Of a stretch of 64,000 nucleotides of DNA, positions 1 to 14,520 are shown piece by piece. Made by a program: the position numbers and the translations under genes. Within the stretch, counting starts at the first letter, position 1, and every line of letters starts with the position of its first letter. Source of the stretch: Onchocerca volvulus (lineage: Eukaryota > Nematoda > Chromadorea > Rhabditida > Onchocercidae); contig HG738139.1 in NCBI GenBank assembly GCA_000499405.2, forward strand, positions 2,770,976 to 2,834,975, given 5' to 3'. Below the pieces are notes generated by a model that ran no database searches, was not told the origin of the DNA, and worked only from the letters and a program-made list of their open reading frames with translations.

Positions 1-1057
1 TTTTTTTTTTTTTAATTTTACAAACTAATTTGAAAATTTCATTAATTTCGATTTTTAAAAAAACAATATCCTTTTCCTTGTTTTTTTTTTTTGAAAAATC
101 TTTATTAATAACATCCAATCAGACATTCTTAATATTGAAATTTTTTTCTTCGTTCTATTTTTATCAATTATTTAAAGAAAAACAAAAAAAACAAAAAAAG
201 TTATTTTTCGAAATATTCCTCAATTTATAGAATGAAAAGGCGAACTAATTGTTGAAAAATGAAAGTTTTCAACTACTAAATATACCGAAAGTTCAACTGT
301 TGAATATGTTTATCAAAATTTCACAAAATTTTTGAAAATTTAAAAAATAAAAAAAATTAAAAATTTTACAAATTTTTATAAACATATTTAAAAATAGCTA
401 AAAAATTTTGTTTATTAACTGAGGAAAGATCGTTATTTCGCTGAAATGATTATCAGAATTAATTATATTTGAATCTTATTAAAGTAAACTTTATTTCTCC
501 ATTAATGGTAATTCCGCTATCAGAATAAATAGGAATTAATTAATTAGTTAATTAATTTCAACAAACAAATAAGTCAATTATTAGTCGTTAAGCAAGTAAG
601 ATAAACATTCATATTATCAACTGATAATAAAGTTATCCATGCAAGAGCTTACAATGAAATAATTTTACAAAAGTTTATTAATTAAATGATAGTATCAATA
701 AGATAATGATGAAAGATTTGCTAAAAGATACTTCAAATTTAAGTGAAATAATTAAATTTTAAGTTTCATTAGCAGATGTTAATTATTAGCAAAGTATGAT
801 ATTTTAAAATTGTGTAATATAAAAATAAAATCACATTATGAGTAATTTATTTCAAAAAAGTATATTTTTCGAGTTAATAATTGAACCTATTAATCATTGT
901 TACATTAATCGGAATGAAATTTATGCTCAAATTTTCTTGAACTTTTTTTTTAGGAATAAAATTCGAAATATTTTTAGTCTTTTTTTTTTTTTTTTCAAAA
1001 ATAAACATCAATTTGAAATTACTCTAGGAATAATTAGTGGATGAATGTATTAATATG

Positions 1058-1275
1058 TTTAAAATATGTCTAGATTCTTTGATGATGTCTGAAATATGCC
1101 CAGACTTTTCGATGTTTTCTAAACATGCCTAGGCTTTTCAGTGTTTTCTAAACATGCCTAGGCTTTTCAATTTTTTCCAAACACGCCTAAGCTTTTTTAA
1201 AATATGTCTAGGCTCTTCAGTGTTTTCTAAACATGCCTAGGCTTTTCGATGTTTTCTAAACATGCCTAGGCTTGG
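1058..1275. repeat. Minisatellite, about 33-bp unit, about 7 copies
   Basis: Diverged tandem units built round TTTCTAAACATGCCTAGGC followed by TTTTCAGTG or TTTTCGATG. The six-base palindrome CCTAGG recurs in most copies; the outer copies are more degraded (ATGTCTAGA, ATGCCCAGA). It is not part of any reading frame. Confidence 0.85.
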
Positions 1276-4200
1276 CTTCTAATATTTCCTCAAAAATTTG
1301 GATTAACACTTTCTTTAGCACTTAAGAAGTAATGAATGCATCGATGTTTGTTTGCTTGTTTATATCAATCATGCGATATTTGGCTTCAATTCAATTTGGC
1401 GTGCCAATATCGTCAAATTGAGTGTAAAGATTAAATTGCTTTTGAGCGAAAGTTTGGCGCATTTTTTGATCCAATCACTTGTCAAATTGATTAATGATAA
1501 TCATTATCAATGATTCATTTTAATCATATTCTAATATCTTTCGAGTATTAGAAATATTATTGGAATTTGATTACTTATTCTCTGCTAATTTTTCAATTCT
1601 CGATCACTTATCTTCGGCTAATTAATTAATATTATCAATGCTATCCATTGAAAATTAAATAAACTTAAGAATTTAAGGGCAAAATTTCAAGAAAATTTAA
1701 AATATTGCAATATAATGCATTTATATTAATTTCATTTCTTTTCTAAGTTCATTTTTCCTATCTAAAAATATTCATTATGAGAAGGATAATTTACATTTAA
1801 AACGATTTCAAATTAAATTCTATTTTCATTATTCCAACGTTCAATTTTTATATTTAAACAAATAAATGAATTGATCATGCCATAAAAATGCAATTAAAGT
1901 AGTAGTCTTAGTAATTAATATGTATTAAAATAGGTAATTAATTAGCTGCATTAATTGGGAAATATCACTTATAATTAATTGATAACATTTAAATGATAAG
2001 ATCTTTTAATGAAAAGCTATTCATTAACAGTTGTGTGTTTATCGCCAAAAGAACGAATTTTTTGTGATCTAAAATAACAATTTCTATTTAAATTAAATAG
2101 AAATGTCGCAAAAAAAAAAAAAAAAAAGATCAATGATTACTTAACGTAAAAATGATAAGACATATCAAAATCAATTCTTTAAAAAAGAGATTGAAATATT
2201 GCTATGAAATATAATTTATAAATCGGAATGAATTATTCTATTGCATCTGTTCGAATTATATTAATTTCTATTTTATATTCCAATATGCAAGTTTCTGCTT
2301 GTTTCTTTCTTTCTTTAATGACAAAATCTAATTATAAAATTAAATTTTGAAAAAATCTCAAATTATTATCTCGCAACAATTTATTAAATTCATTTATTAC
2401 TTAATTATCTTTAATTCTTTTTTTTCCTTTTCTTTCAATTTCTATCTTTTTTCCGATTCCAATTTATGCATTATTTCTTTATTTTTTCTTCATTTTTTCT
2501 TGTTTTTTTTATTTATTTTAAATCTAAAAATGTTAATAATTGAAATGAATTGTTAATCAATATTTTCTGCTAAAACTTTCTTGTCAACAACTTTTAGAGA
2601 TGATGGCATGACGTGTGTGACATCGTCAGATTTCTCATCATTTAGTGGCAATTCATGAAAATAAATTTGAAAGAAAAACTATTATAGTTTGATATTTCAT
2701 TAAAAGTATTTATGCTTTTTCTAATTGTTATATTTGAATTTAATTCTTTGAAACCTAAAAATTCACTTATAGTTTTTTTTTTTTTTTGAAATTGAATTGA
2801 AATAATTTGCTTCTGTTTTTTTTTTTTTTTCTTTAAATGTCTTTATAAATCAATCATTTCCAGTCATTTTTTCTCATTTCCTTTTTTTTTTCAAATTATT
2901 CACAATTTTTTCTCATTTATAATTGTTATATTTAACAAAAAGTGTGAAAATTTGCTTAACTGTTGCCAAAAGTTGCCTTTTTTTTGATTTTATTTGCAAA
3001 TTTAATTTTATATTACAAATTTCAAATTTTCATATTCAAAAATCGAGTACAATTCGATTTCGTTTTTTTTTTCGATTCTTGAAAAAGTTGACAAAGTTGT
3101 GACATTTTATGAAGAAAGAAGGAAGGAAGGAATAAAATTAAATTTTTAGTTTTTATAAATCATTAAATCAATTTGAAAAATTTTTGATACAATTGTAAGC
3201 GACAAAAAAGAAAAAAAGAAATCCTAATAAAATTTAAATTAACTATATGCATCTAAAATTTAATTGGTAACATTTTAAGAAGAATGTTGTAATAATTTTT
3301 AGCGATAACATCACATCATTAAATTTCAATTTATATTTCAAATTGTTTAATTTATGATTATGAATGATTGATTACTTGATAAGATAATAATGATATGTGG
3401 AAGTTTGTTTTTTCAAAAATTTTATTTTTTGACGCATATCATCTTTTTTTTTTTCAATTTAATTAGTTTTTCTTCATTTTGTTGTAATTTAATTTTATCA
3501 TCAAAAAAAAAATTCGAAAAAAAAATAATTTTATAATTTCATATTTTATCCGTCACCTTTCTTTCCATTTAATTTATTTTTGTCCATTTTTAATAGCAAT
3601 TTTATCATTAAAACAAGAAATTCAGAATTCTTTCCTCGAAAAAAAGATAATTTTATAATTTAAAAAAAAAAAAAATGAAAATTCTTTTCAAAAATGACAT
3701 TAATTTTTCCCTTTCTTTTCTTTTCTCGTTAAACAAATGAAATAATTGCATTTAATTCAAAAAAAAAAAAAAAAAAAAAGAAAGGAAAAAGGAAAAATCC
3801 ATTTTTAAATGAACATACTTTTACTAATTAATTTCATTTACCTTTTGTGTTCATTTTTAGTTTTTATTGAAATTTTCGCCTAATTTTTCATTCCATCATC
3901 AAATTTCTTTTTTTTTTTTTTAAAGTTTTTTCAATTTAAAATTTTCAAACATTTCACTACTTCTTTTTCAAATCTTTTCAATTAAAAAAAAAGTTTAAAA
4001 GCTAAAATTCATTCTTTAATCAATAAAAAAATTCCGTATTCTATATGTAATTTTTTTTTAATTTGATATATGAATTTTTTTTTTCTTGTTAATTAATAAA
4101 TTTTGATTTTAGAAAATTTTTAAATTGAAAATGTCAATGCAAAAAAAAAAATTTTTTAATTTTCTTAATTGAATTTTTCATTTTTTTTTTGTTTTTAACC

Positions 4201-5609
4201 AAAAATTTTAATTTTCGTTTTATTCATTTGATTTATACATATTTATCATTATTTTAATTTGTCAACAAACCAATAATCTATTGATTAGTTTGATGCAATA
4301 GTAAGGCAGAAATTAAGGAAAAGAAAAAATTCTTTCATAATTTAAATTTGATTTGCACGAATTTTTAAAATTTGCACGACTTTTTTTCTCAAATCGATTG
4401 GAATTTAAAATCGCAAGTGTGTTAAAATTTTAATTTACCAAACAAATTACGAATATTTTCTTCTTACCATTTGCGAAAAAACAAAAAAAAAAATATCAAC
4501 AAAGGTGAATGAATGAATGTGAAATGTGATTGTTCCAGGCTGTATCGGCCAAAAAAAAAAAAAAAAAAAAAGAAGAAAGGACAAAAAGGTAATGAAGGGA
4601 AAATAATGAAACCAGAAATTAGGATTGGAACAAAAAATGAAAAAAAAAAAAAAAAAGGAGTGAAAAGTTAGGTAACAATAAAGTAAAGCAATTTAAATCT
4701 CTCCTATGACCTTTCCTTTCCTTTTTTTTTTTTTTTTCCGCAATTTTAGCTTTAAAATGAAGTAATTTAAATTTTATTTTTGTAATTTTCAAAAAAATTT
4801 TCTTCCTTGATTTTTTGCTTTGAATCAAATCAAGAATTGACAGATAAATTAAAAAACTGAGAATTTTTAATAATTTGCTTTTTTTTTTTTTTATTGTGTC
4901 TATTATTTCTTTTTCTATCAATTTGTTTTCGAGAAAAAAAGAAAAAAAAAGGAAGAAAAATGTCATTTTGGATATTTTTATAAAAAATCAAAAAATGTAG
5001 TCAAAAAAAGGAAATTGTTTTGAAAAAAAATGTTAAATTATGATTAAAAATTCCAAAAAAAAAAAAAAAAAATGATTTAAAAGAAAGGCAACAGAAAAAA
5101 AGGTCCGTAAATTATTAAATTATTAAATCATCATGGCATTAGAAAAAATGATAACAAATATGATGCATATATATATGGAAATAGCAAGGTGACAAATGGA
5201 TATGATAAGAGTGATTATTGATAAGCAAAGGAGAAGACAATTAATTAATTAATTTCAGAGAAAAATGAAAAGATAGGAAGAGAGGAGATCAAAGATATCA
5301 ATAAAAATTTAATTTGTGAAAAGATAATAATAAAGTTAAAAAAAATGAAAAGAAAAGTTTTTCTCTTTATCTATAAGAATGTATGAATGATTCATTATAT
5401 GCGCTTTTTTTTTTTTTTTTTTTTTTTGAAAATAGTTTAAAAGGAAAATGAAGAAGTGAAATTGATTGAAATTTGAAAATAGAGAGAGAAATTTCGAGAG
5501 GGGGAGAGAGAGGGAGAGAGAAGAAAAGGAGAGTGAAGAAAAAAAGAAAACGAAATAAATTGATGTGTAAATACAGTTTCAATCTAAATTATCTTAACAT
5601 ATCATTTCG

Positions 5610-5842
5610 TACCGGAATTTTATGATTACCTATTACCTGTCTAGCATTTCCGAACTATTTTACCTTTCGTACTATACCGGAATTGTCCGATTATCGTGCC
5701 GGTTTTATACCGGAATGTTATGATTACCTATTACCTGTCTAGCATTTCCGAACTATTTTACCTTTCGTATTGTACCGGAATTGTCCGATTATCTTCCGGT
5801 TTTTCACTGGAATGTTATGTTCTTATCTACTACCTGTGTGAT
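5610..5842. repeat. 98-bp tandem duplication with a partial third copy
   Basis: Copy 1 (5610-5707) and copy 2 (5708-5805) are nearly identical, each starting TACCGGAAT and containing ATTACCTATTACCTGTCTAG and a second TACCGGAATTGTCCG. A degraded third start (CACTGGAATGTTATG) follows. The high identity suggests a recent duplication. TACCGG occurs four times in all. Confidence 0.85.
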
Positions 5843-6479
5843 ATCATTTATTTGCAGCAACGATTCGAAAATTCTAAACAGGTGCTAGAAAGAGAGACGA
5901 AGAAATTATGCTAAGTTTGTTTGTAATTCGAATTTTCATTTCTTACTTTTTCAACAAAATATTTGAAAAAAGTTTGAAATAAATCAAAGAATTAAATGTC
6001 TCATTCATATTTCATTTTCGATTAAATTTATAATTGATATATTTAATAGAAATTGAAGATTGATTGAAAGAATTTTTTGAAGTATATCATACGATCACAT
6101 TTGATTTATTATTTTCAATTAATTTAAAAATAAAAAAAAAAAAATATAATGTATTACTATTTATGAGCATATTCATTTTTTTTCTTTTTATTTTTTTTTT
6201 TCGTTCAAAGTATTCGTTGAAACTTTTAAATATTTCTAAATTTTCGCTTTCAAATTGATTTCCGTCAATTCAAACAAGTTAAATTGAAACATGCATCGGT
6301 ATTTGATATTATTTTACATTCATTTTGTTTAAATGTTGAAAACGGTTGACTGTCACCTCTCGATGGAATGATACATCAATTTATTTCGTTTCCAGTAGAA
6401 AATGTAAGATCATTTTGGACAAATCGTTGTTAAATTGGTCATTTTATTATGAATTTTAATCTTTTGTTTGCCTATTATT

Positions 6480-7130
6480 CTCATCCAATCATTTATTAAT
6501 ATCCAATTTCATTATCATTATCATTATCATCACCATCAACAACAATAATAACAGCAACAACAATAAATATTAAATACACAACAACAATAGATTATGTAAA
6601 TATTGTTGACATGTATAAATAAATATTACAAAGTGATCATTGATCATTATCATCTTCTTTACATTATTGCTATCAAATTACCATCATTATTATCACTATC
6701 ACTATCGCTATCAACAACAGTAAATATATTTAAATATTATAAATATATATAAGTATTGTAAAATGATCGTTATTACTTTTCTCATGTTATTGCTATCATT
6801 GTTATCATCATTATCACTATCATTACTGTTATCATCAACAACAATAACTATGTATAAATATTACAAACATATATAATAATTGTAAAATGATTGTTATTAC
6901 TCTTTTAACATTATCACTATCATTATTATTATCATTATCAACAACAACAACAACAACAACAGCAATATCTTTAGCAATAGGAAGGATAACAAACATTAAT
7001 AAGTGAAAGTTTTTTTCACATGTCAAGAAATGAATTGTATTTATGATATTAACAAGGGTGGTAATGATTGCATTGATGACGACGACGACGAGACGACGAC
7101 GACGACGACAACAATGATGATGACGAATTG
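6480..7130. repeat. Trinucleotide-rich low-complexity block
   Basis: Runs of ATT/ATC, CAA and GAC triplets alternate, with a (GAC)n-like stretch at about 7076-7130. Open frames here encode only Asp, Thr, Val or Asn runs and are not genes. Confidence 0.8.
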
Positions 7131-8239
7131 CTCGATCCGATTTGAAACTTTTAATCGTTCATTTAACATTATCATTGCTATTTTAATTGGCTGATTAGTT
7201 GTGAAAACATTTTCCTTTTCATATATGTCATCTTCCTAATTGTCAACCATTCCACTCCCCCGCCATCTACGACACCAACTTTTCACTTTCCAATTAAAAT
7301 TCATTTTTGCCAATTATTTCTATTGATTGAACTTGCTTTACTACTATTACCGATACTACTATTAACTACTACTTCTACTACTATTATTATTTTCTGCGAT
7401 TTTTCAAGAAGTTTTACAAACAACTGTTACTTGACTGGCTTACTGCTTCATCTCACATTTAACTCTTCTCAACTTCTTATTCTCGACCTTTGACTTCACC
7501 TCATCTCTTCTCGAGAATATCAAACGTCACCATACAAGATACATACATAAACATCAAAAACTTGTCGAAGAAAACATGTTGATTTAAATTTAAATCCACC
7601 AAATCTCTCTCTCTCTCTCTTTCTTTCTTTAGTTTTTATCTTAACTGATAACATTCATCTCACATTCTCCAACGTTATTTATCATTAATTTAGCAGACTG
7701 AAATGTTTTGTTCTCTTGGCAAAAAAAAGCCAGATCTCTTGGCTTTTTTTCCATTTACCTTAATTATTCTACTTTAATTAGTCTAATTTTTGTTTTTTTA
7801 TTTTGGCCATAATTTATGATCCATTATAGTTATGGATGGGATTTGTTTATTAGCCAGGCAATTAGATTATGTTATATGATTTGAATTAATGTAAAAAATT
7901 CAAAAATAAATATGATAATGATAAATATGATAGTATGATAGTAATTTCGACATAAATGAATTTTCTTTTTTTTATAAAATTATTTTTCAAAAAATATAAA
8001 TTAAATTCATTTAACTTTTGACATTTTGTTAGTTAGAAACGTTAAAAATTCTATTTTCAAATGAATTTATGACGAAATTTTATGCTTTTGTTTACTTGTT
8101 TTCGTTAAATACTAAATTAAATCAAATTAAGTATTGATGTAAATTTTCGATTAAAATTTCAATAATGATAATTAAAAGTAATTGTTATATCATAAATCAA
8201 CAGATTTATTGAGCGTTTTATGCATCAAATCGGATTTGC

Positions 8240-8242
<3 letters not shown>

Positions 8243-8302
<60 letters not shown>
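8243..8302. repeat. (GA)30 microsatellite
   Basis: Sixty bases of uninterrupted GA dinucleotide. It lies in non-coding sequence. Confidence 0.95.
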
Positions 8303-8305
<3 letters not shown>

Positions 8306-10598
8306 AATTCAAGAATAATTAATGTGACAAATGATTAATAGACCAAATGGTCAATATTTCCAAGTTGAATTATGACAAGCTTATTTGGAATATTAATTCG
8401 TATTTAAATCATTAATGCTTGATCAGATTTTCTTCATTTTATCTCCTAATCATATCGGTCATTTCTCAATCATATCATTTATCTCTCTGTCATATCATTA
8501 TTGTTAATTTATTCACTCATTGAGAAAGCTTTTCATTCTTATTGAGTTATTAAGTCATTAAGTAGATAAAAATACTTTAGAAATTTGTTATCATTCAACC
8601 TTCTATGCATTTGATGTTATGAGCTTTTTAAAAATAAAATGAAGTAATTAAAAATATCGAAAAAAAAAACTTTTAAATGTTTTAATAAAAACTCAAATTG
8701 ATATATTATTTTAAAAAAAAAAAAATCTGGCGATCCGAAATATTTCTTTTTTATTTGTATCTTTTTTTTTTCGTTTTTTTTTTCTTCCTTAATATTTTAG
8801 TTTTTTTCAACCGAAAATATCAAATGTGTGGTTTGTTCTTTTCCTGAAAATTTCGCATCATTTAAGAGAAAATAAGTTTTAATAAAGATTGATCATTTGT
8901 ACTTACTCAGAGCATTTTTGCGAAATAAGCCTTACTCGAGACTGATTATTTCGCACTTGTTCAAAAACATCTCGAGAATAAAGTTTTTTAACCGAAATTA
9001 TTCATTCACATTTAAATATGAAAAATTTATTTGATTTATTGAGAGGAAAAAAAATTTTAAGTCAAATTTTTTCACAATTTTTAAAATTTTTTTTGTTCAA
9101 AAAAAAAAAATTTCCGCTGTTGAAATAAAATCAATACGAAATTGCAATTATTCTTTTGTCGAATCTAAATTCAAATAAATATTAAAAATAGACGGAATAT
9201 ATCGGAATTTTTAAATTTAATCAGAATGGATCATTTAACTTATCTACTCATTTGATTATTTCCACTCCTGTTACTCCGATAATTAAATAATCAACTGTAT
9301 TATTATTGATATTGATATATCTGCTTATAATTGCTAGCTTTTTCCACTTAACAAAAAAAAAATGTTATTTATATTTAATTTTATACATTTTTAAATAATT
9401 CAAATTGTTAGAAAAGAGTAGAAGATTTTGTTATAGCCATTATGTTGAAATATTTTCATGAGCCTGAAATAAAAGACACGACTATTACTAATTATTGATG
9501 ATAATTAATGGCCAATAAGAACTTAAAATTAAATTATTACTTAGTAAGCCTTTAAATTAAAATATTATTAAACATTAAAGAGTACCAATCTCATCAAAAT
9601 TTATTCTTCAATCATTTAAAACTAATGAAAAACAAAAGATAACATTGTTGATTATTGATAAAAGCAAATGATTAATCATTCTTTCATTCTCTTTCTGATC
9701 ATTTATTATTTTCTATTTTCATTGGAAATAAATAGAATTAGCGTAAAATGATATAGATGAAATTAATTCCAATCTAAATAGCATAGCAATTATTGCTCTA
9801 AATTGCATTAATTAGATAATCGATCGATTAGATGAAGGAATAAGTCGTATGATAATGTTTACTCCTAAAAAGAATTATTTTTACGAAATTATAATTGATC
9901 AATAAATATTTTTTTTATTTAAATTGGACAAACAGAAAAAAAATATTGCTATATCAAAATTACTAAAAATTACTTGAAAAAAGAAAAGAAAAAAATTATG
10001 ATTCAAAATTCTTCCGGACTCAGAATTCGATATTTGTTTTTTTGTTTACTTGTTTTTTTTTTTTTTTATTTTTTGTTTTTAATTCATTAAATACAAATAG
10101 ATATTAGCTAAAAAAAAAAACTTTTTTTCGAGAAAAATTTTTTTTCTAATTCTTAACATTAATATATGTTTGCATAGATAAGATTTGTCTGTTGACACTG
10201 ATAAGGTTTGTATAGTTTCAATCATTGATAACGAATTATCATCGATCAAATCTTACACTAAGCAAAATTAGCTCGTAAATCATAAAATAAAACATACTAC
10301 ATGCTAATAGATAAAAAAAAAAAAGTTTTGGAACAAATGAAAGCAATTTATGAATTGATTGACACATTGTGGATGATAATGTTTGTGAACCTTTTATGCT
10401 GTACTTTGACCTCGACTGAATTTTGACCTTTTGCTTATGGTACCTTTCCATTTGGTCATACTATAAAGCGAATTGTAGAATAACAAAACTATCATTCCAT
10501 TGTCTTATTCAGATGTCAATTTGTGTTGAAGGTCATTGAAACTGAATCATAAAAAAGGTCGTATTGGTAGCGATTCTATGTTGAGAGCAAACAAACAT

Positions 10599-10642
10599 GT
10601 CACCATTCACCTGGATTGTCACCATTCACCTGAATTGTCACC
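10599..10642. repeat. Short tandem repeat, 19-bp unit
   Basis: TGTCACCATTCACCTGGAT is followed directly by a near-identical copy ending CCTGAAT, then a third TGTCACC start. It lies in a locally GC-richer segment. Confidence 0.75.
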
Positions 10643-10931
10643 GTGCTCGATCGGTATGATCAAATAACTTGTTAATTCCCTCTCCAGACGTCTTTTGAAA
10701 GTGAAACATTCAATGGTTTGTGTGATATTGTTGCATTTTGCTATTCATAAACTTGCATTTTTGCAAGTTTTCTTTTGCTTGCAAACAAGTTAGATTTACA
10801 CTATCATGCTTGCATTTGACGGAAATTAAACGTAAAATATCGAAATAAACATCAAAGATTAAAGATTAATCTCCTTCGTGCAACTTCATTTACTCACTTT
10901 TTCATGCTTTTTTCTTGAATGCATGTGATAA

Positions 10932-11013
10932 TGGTAGAGGGAGGATTCGAACCCTCGATGTATTTTTTTTATATCAAGGGTTCGAATCCCCTCCCCTTCG
11001 AATCCCTCTGCCA
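10932..11013. repeat. Inverted repeat made of tRNA T-arm-like sequence
   Basis: The left arm (10932-10962) and right arm (10970-11013) are near reverse complements. Each reads as a tRNA 3' end: GGGTTCGAATCC, the consensus T loop and B box, followed by CTCTACCA or CTCTGCCA. The right arm carries a roughly 10-base insertion containing a second TTCGAATCC. The central spacer is T-rich. There is no D-arm or anticodon arm, so this is not a tRNA gene. It is a tRNA-derived palindrome able to form a long hairpin. Confidence 0.7.
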
Positions 11014-11621
11014 CACTTTCCACGCTGAACATGTACTTTAGATAACATCTTGTTTAAATTTGTCTTTTTTAAAACTTTATTTGATTTCTTTTTATTTCTA
11101 TTAAATAACCATTTCTGATATATTATTTCATGCAAAAATCTCATAACTTACCTAGATAATTTCTTAAAATTCTACTTTCCTTATTAACTATAAATCAAAA
11201 TTCTATTTATTCAATCAATTACTCGAATTAGCATATTTAAAATAAGATTTTTTAAATTGAATGAATGTTTTTTGCTATCTAAAAATGCTCATTTTTAAAT
11301 TAGCAAAAAAAAACCCACGCATTACATCTTGACATGACTCAATTATTTCACTTTTCCAAATAAATTAATTTTACGCATATAAAATTTTAAAATTACACAA
11401 ATTGACATATCAATTTGAAATTATTTTAAAACTTCCAAGAAAGTTTTATTTTGTAATTATAAATTTTAAAATTACATCAATCAATAAATCAATCAAATTA
11501 GTTTGAAATTATCTTAAACTTGAGGAAAGGTATGTTTTATAAATAAGTTACTGCAATTAAAATACAATTTGTAAATACTAGAATAAATATATGACAGAGG
11601 AAATAAATGCAATCGATTTGT

Positions 11622-11822
11622 CATGAAAAAGAGAGAGAGAAAAGTTGAGGGAGAGAAGGATGAGGGAGAAGGAGGAGGAAGAGGAAAAAGAAGAGGAAAA
11701 GAAAAGGAAGAAGAGGAAGAGGAGGAAAAGGTAACTATGCCACAACCCGCAAACCAATTCATTCTTCAGCCCCCGCCTTCATCTCGTTCTGGACCAGATG
11801 TTCGTCTTGGGACCAATCTTTG
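11622..11822 (+). other. Glu/Lys-rich small ORF with exon-like tail (doubtful coding)
   Basis: A 66-codon open frame. The first half is a purine-only repeat giving Glu, Lys, Arg and Gly. The second half, from about 11740, abruptly becomes GC-rich and non-repetitive and encodes PQPANQFILQPPPSSRS before a stop. A GTAACT donor-like site sits at the boundary and an ATTCTTCAG acceptor-like site sits inside the tail, so the tail could be a stray exon. No family is recognised. Confidence 0.25.
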
Positions 11823-14520
11823 ATTATATTTACTCATCATTTATTTAAATATTTCATTATTTCGGTATTTCGATAAGGAATAATGAAATTAATAAACTCA
11901 TTATTTCGTTTTTAAAAATTAATTCTATCAGTGTAATTTTTGGTAAATTATTTATTTTATAACACTTTTATGAACCAATTCATAAATTCCTTCCACTAAT
12001 TACAATATAATGTATATAACTTCATTGAATATTTTATTCAAGTAATTCATTATTTCGATTTATCGATGAAAAATATCGAAATTAATACTTTCATTGTTTT
12101 CTTTAAGTAACAATTAAATGGGCGAATTTACAAATTTCTTTGCATAAATTTATAAAAAATTCAAATTGATGCATAATTTCGTTGAATCGGAATTTCTTCT
12201 TTTTTTTTTTTATAGTTTTGTGGACAGTATTCTGTTTAAAAGTGATGAAGAAAGCTGGAATATTAGCTAGAAGTTAATGTTTTGCTAAAATGTCTAAAAA
12301 TAAGAAGTAGTAGTATTCACAAGGGAATTCTATCCGTAAGATTCTTGAAAATGAAAAAAAAAAAGGCCTGGCAAAGGCATATGTGTGGCCTTCTAAAGAA
12401 AATGATTCAGGCCTGTAACTGACATTTTTCCCACTTACGTTGGCAGAAGTTAAATTTCTACCCATATAGACATGCTATGTTGCAATAATATAAGCAAAAA
12501 AAATGTTAAACAAAAATCTCTTGTTTACACATATATGTGTGTGTGCGAATGAATATAATACGTGACAAATCTTGCGACCATTTCACTTTTTTTCCCACTT
12601 TTTATCTTTTTAGGCCTAAAATGATGTTAATCTTTGAGCTTTTGACCTTTTCCTCTTTTTTTTTCCAATTCAATAATGTGAAAAATATTTAATATACCCA
12701 AATTTCACAGAATTTTTATTTAACCTTTTTTTTCTTTTTTTATTTCCGCAAAAATTCCATTCCAAACTATTCTTTTTTAATCATTTTGACTTTTGTTCAT
12801 CATTGATTCAGTAATATGGCAAGCAATTTAATGCACAATTTTATAAAATTCATATATAACTTTTGACTTTCTTTCTTTTTCTTTTTTTCTTTTAATCCAA
12901 TAATGTGCAAACAATATTTAACACATAATTTTACAGAATTTTTATTCTGATTTTGTTAGAATTGCTAAAAAGTTTCGTTGATGTTCGCTTTAATTTCATG
13001 ATAAATTGCACATATGAAGTTTTTTTTTTCTTTTAAACATTGGTAAATAGATTGGTGGTGGAAATTTTTAAATAAGTTGATTTTGTCAACTGCTACTTGC
13101 TGAAAGTCATTCTTCGTGTTTAAAAATCAAAAGTACCTTCTTTTCAATTCTATTCCAGCTATTCTTCAAATGAACTTGTCGCATTTACTTAATGTTCCCA
13201 TCACATCAACACATTTACTTCTCTCTCCTACTTTTATTTGATTTCGAATGATCACTGACGAAAATAAAATTTTCACGGCATTTCTTCATATTGATAAGAT
13301 AAAAAAAAAAATATTTTCGTAATCCATTAATTAGATCAGTTTTAGAATTGTTGAATTTCAGCTCATCAATAAGTAAAATGGATACGTTCATCTTGATATT
13401 GATTTAAATGATAAGTAAATTTGTTGAGGAATTAAAAAATTGACACTGATGATAATATTTGCCTTTCTATTACTTGTCATTACGGAGATGACACATAATA
13501 ATACAACTTTTCCAGTTTTTCTTTTGCATGTGATCAGTATACCTCTAGCACAAATAATGTCACTTCGCACAACTATGTATCATCACGTTAGCATTGCGTC
13601 AGACGTGAATTAGCATTGCGTGACTCAACGTTGATTTGATTTATCCTACAGCGCGCCATTTCCGCTTACCAAAAATGGCCCAGTTGGAGCACACATTCAA
13701 TGTCTATGCTTCATTCAAGCAAACGAGTCACACTCGTCTGAACACGTTTCGTCCTACAATTCCTCTAGTCATTCACTTTACCGAATATAACAGCTTCATT
13801 ACGTACGGCCAAACGTGAATTTTATAAGATAAATTAAGCGTTATAATTTGTATATGAGTACGTTAGGTACATTTTCCTGTCTTCCTGAATTACCTGTAAA
13901 AGCCAGAATGTTCTCCAACAACATAAATGCAAAAATTATTTCATAATTGAGATGATCGAAACGGGGAAAATATCGGCGAAAGTAATGCCAAAAATGTATG
14001 AATCTGTTTGTCTCTATGCTTTTTTTTTTTCGTTCACGCAATTTTCTATACTTTTACCGTTTACATATATTTTTCAACAATACATCATCTTTCCTGCTCT
14101 CATAAAAAAATGTGGAGCTGACGCTTTCCTTTTAACAATCAAGCAGACCGGTTTTTATGAATTTTTTTCTTTTTTTTTTCCGGTGAATCAGAACGATCAC
14201 TTCTGATTATCCGGTTGATGATACCAATTCATGTGAAATAAATCCAACCATTCCTATATTGATATATATCGAATATTCAATGAATATTCTCAATACTTCT
14301 TTTTCAACTAATTAAAGCTATTCAATTCAGCATACATATATATATATATATAATCATATTAATCAATTTACTTTTTCATAAAGATTAAATAATTCAATAA
14401 TCACTTGCTTTATCATAAAGATTAAATATTTTACTAATAACTTTATTATCAAAGATTGAATATTTCACTTATTACTTTATTTTATCATAACGACTAAATG
14501 ATTCAAGTAATCACTTGTCT

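Noticed and set aside
5696..5914. 72-codon plus-strand ORF
   Set aside because: It reads through the 98-bp tandem repeat and has no protein-like conservation between the repeat copies.
7003..7194. Asp/Thr-run ORF
   Set aside because: It is produced by a GAC triplet repeat.
10932..11013. Complete tRNA gene
   Set aside because: T-arm and acceptor sequences are present twice in opposite directions, but no D arm or anticodon arm lies between them.
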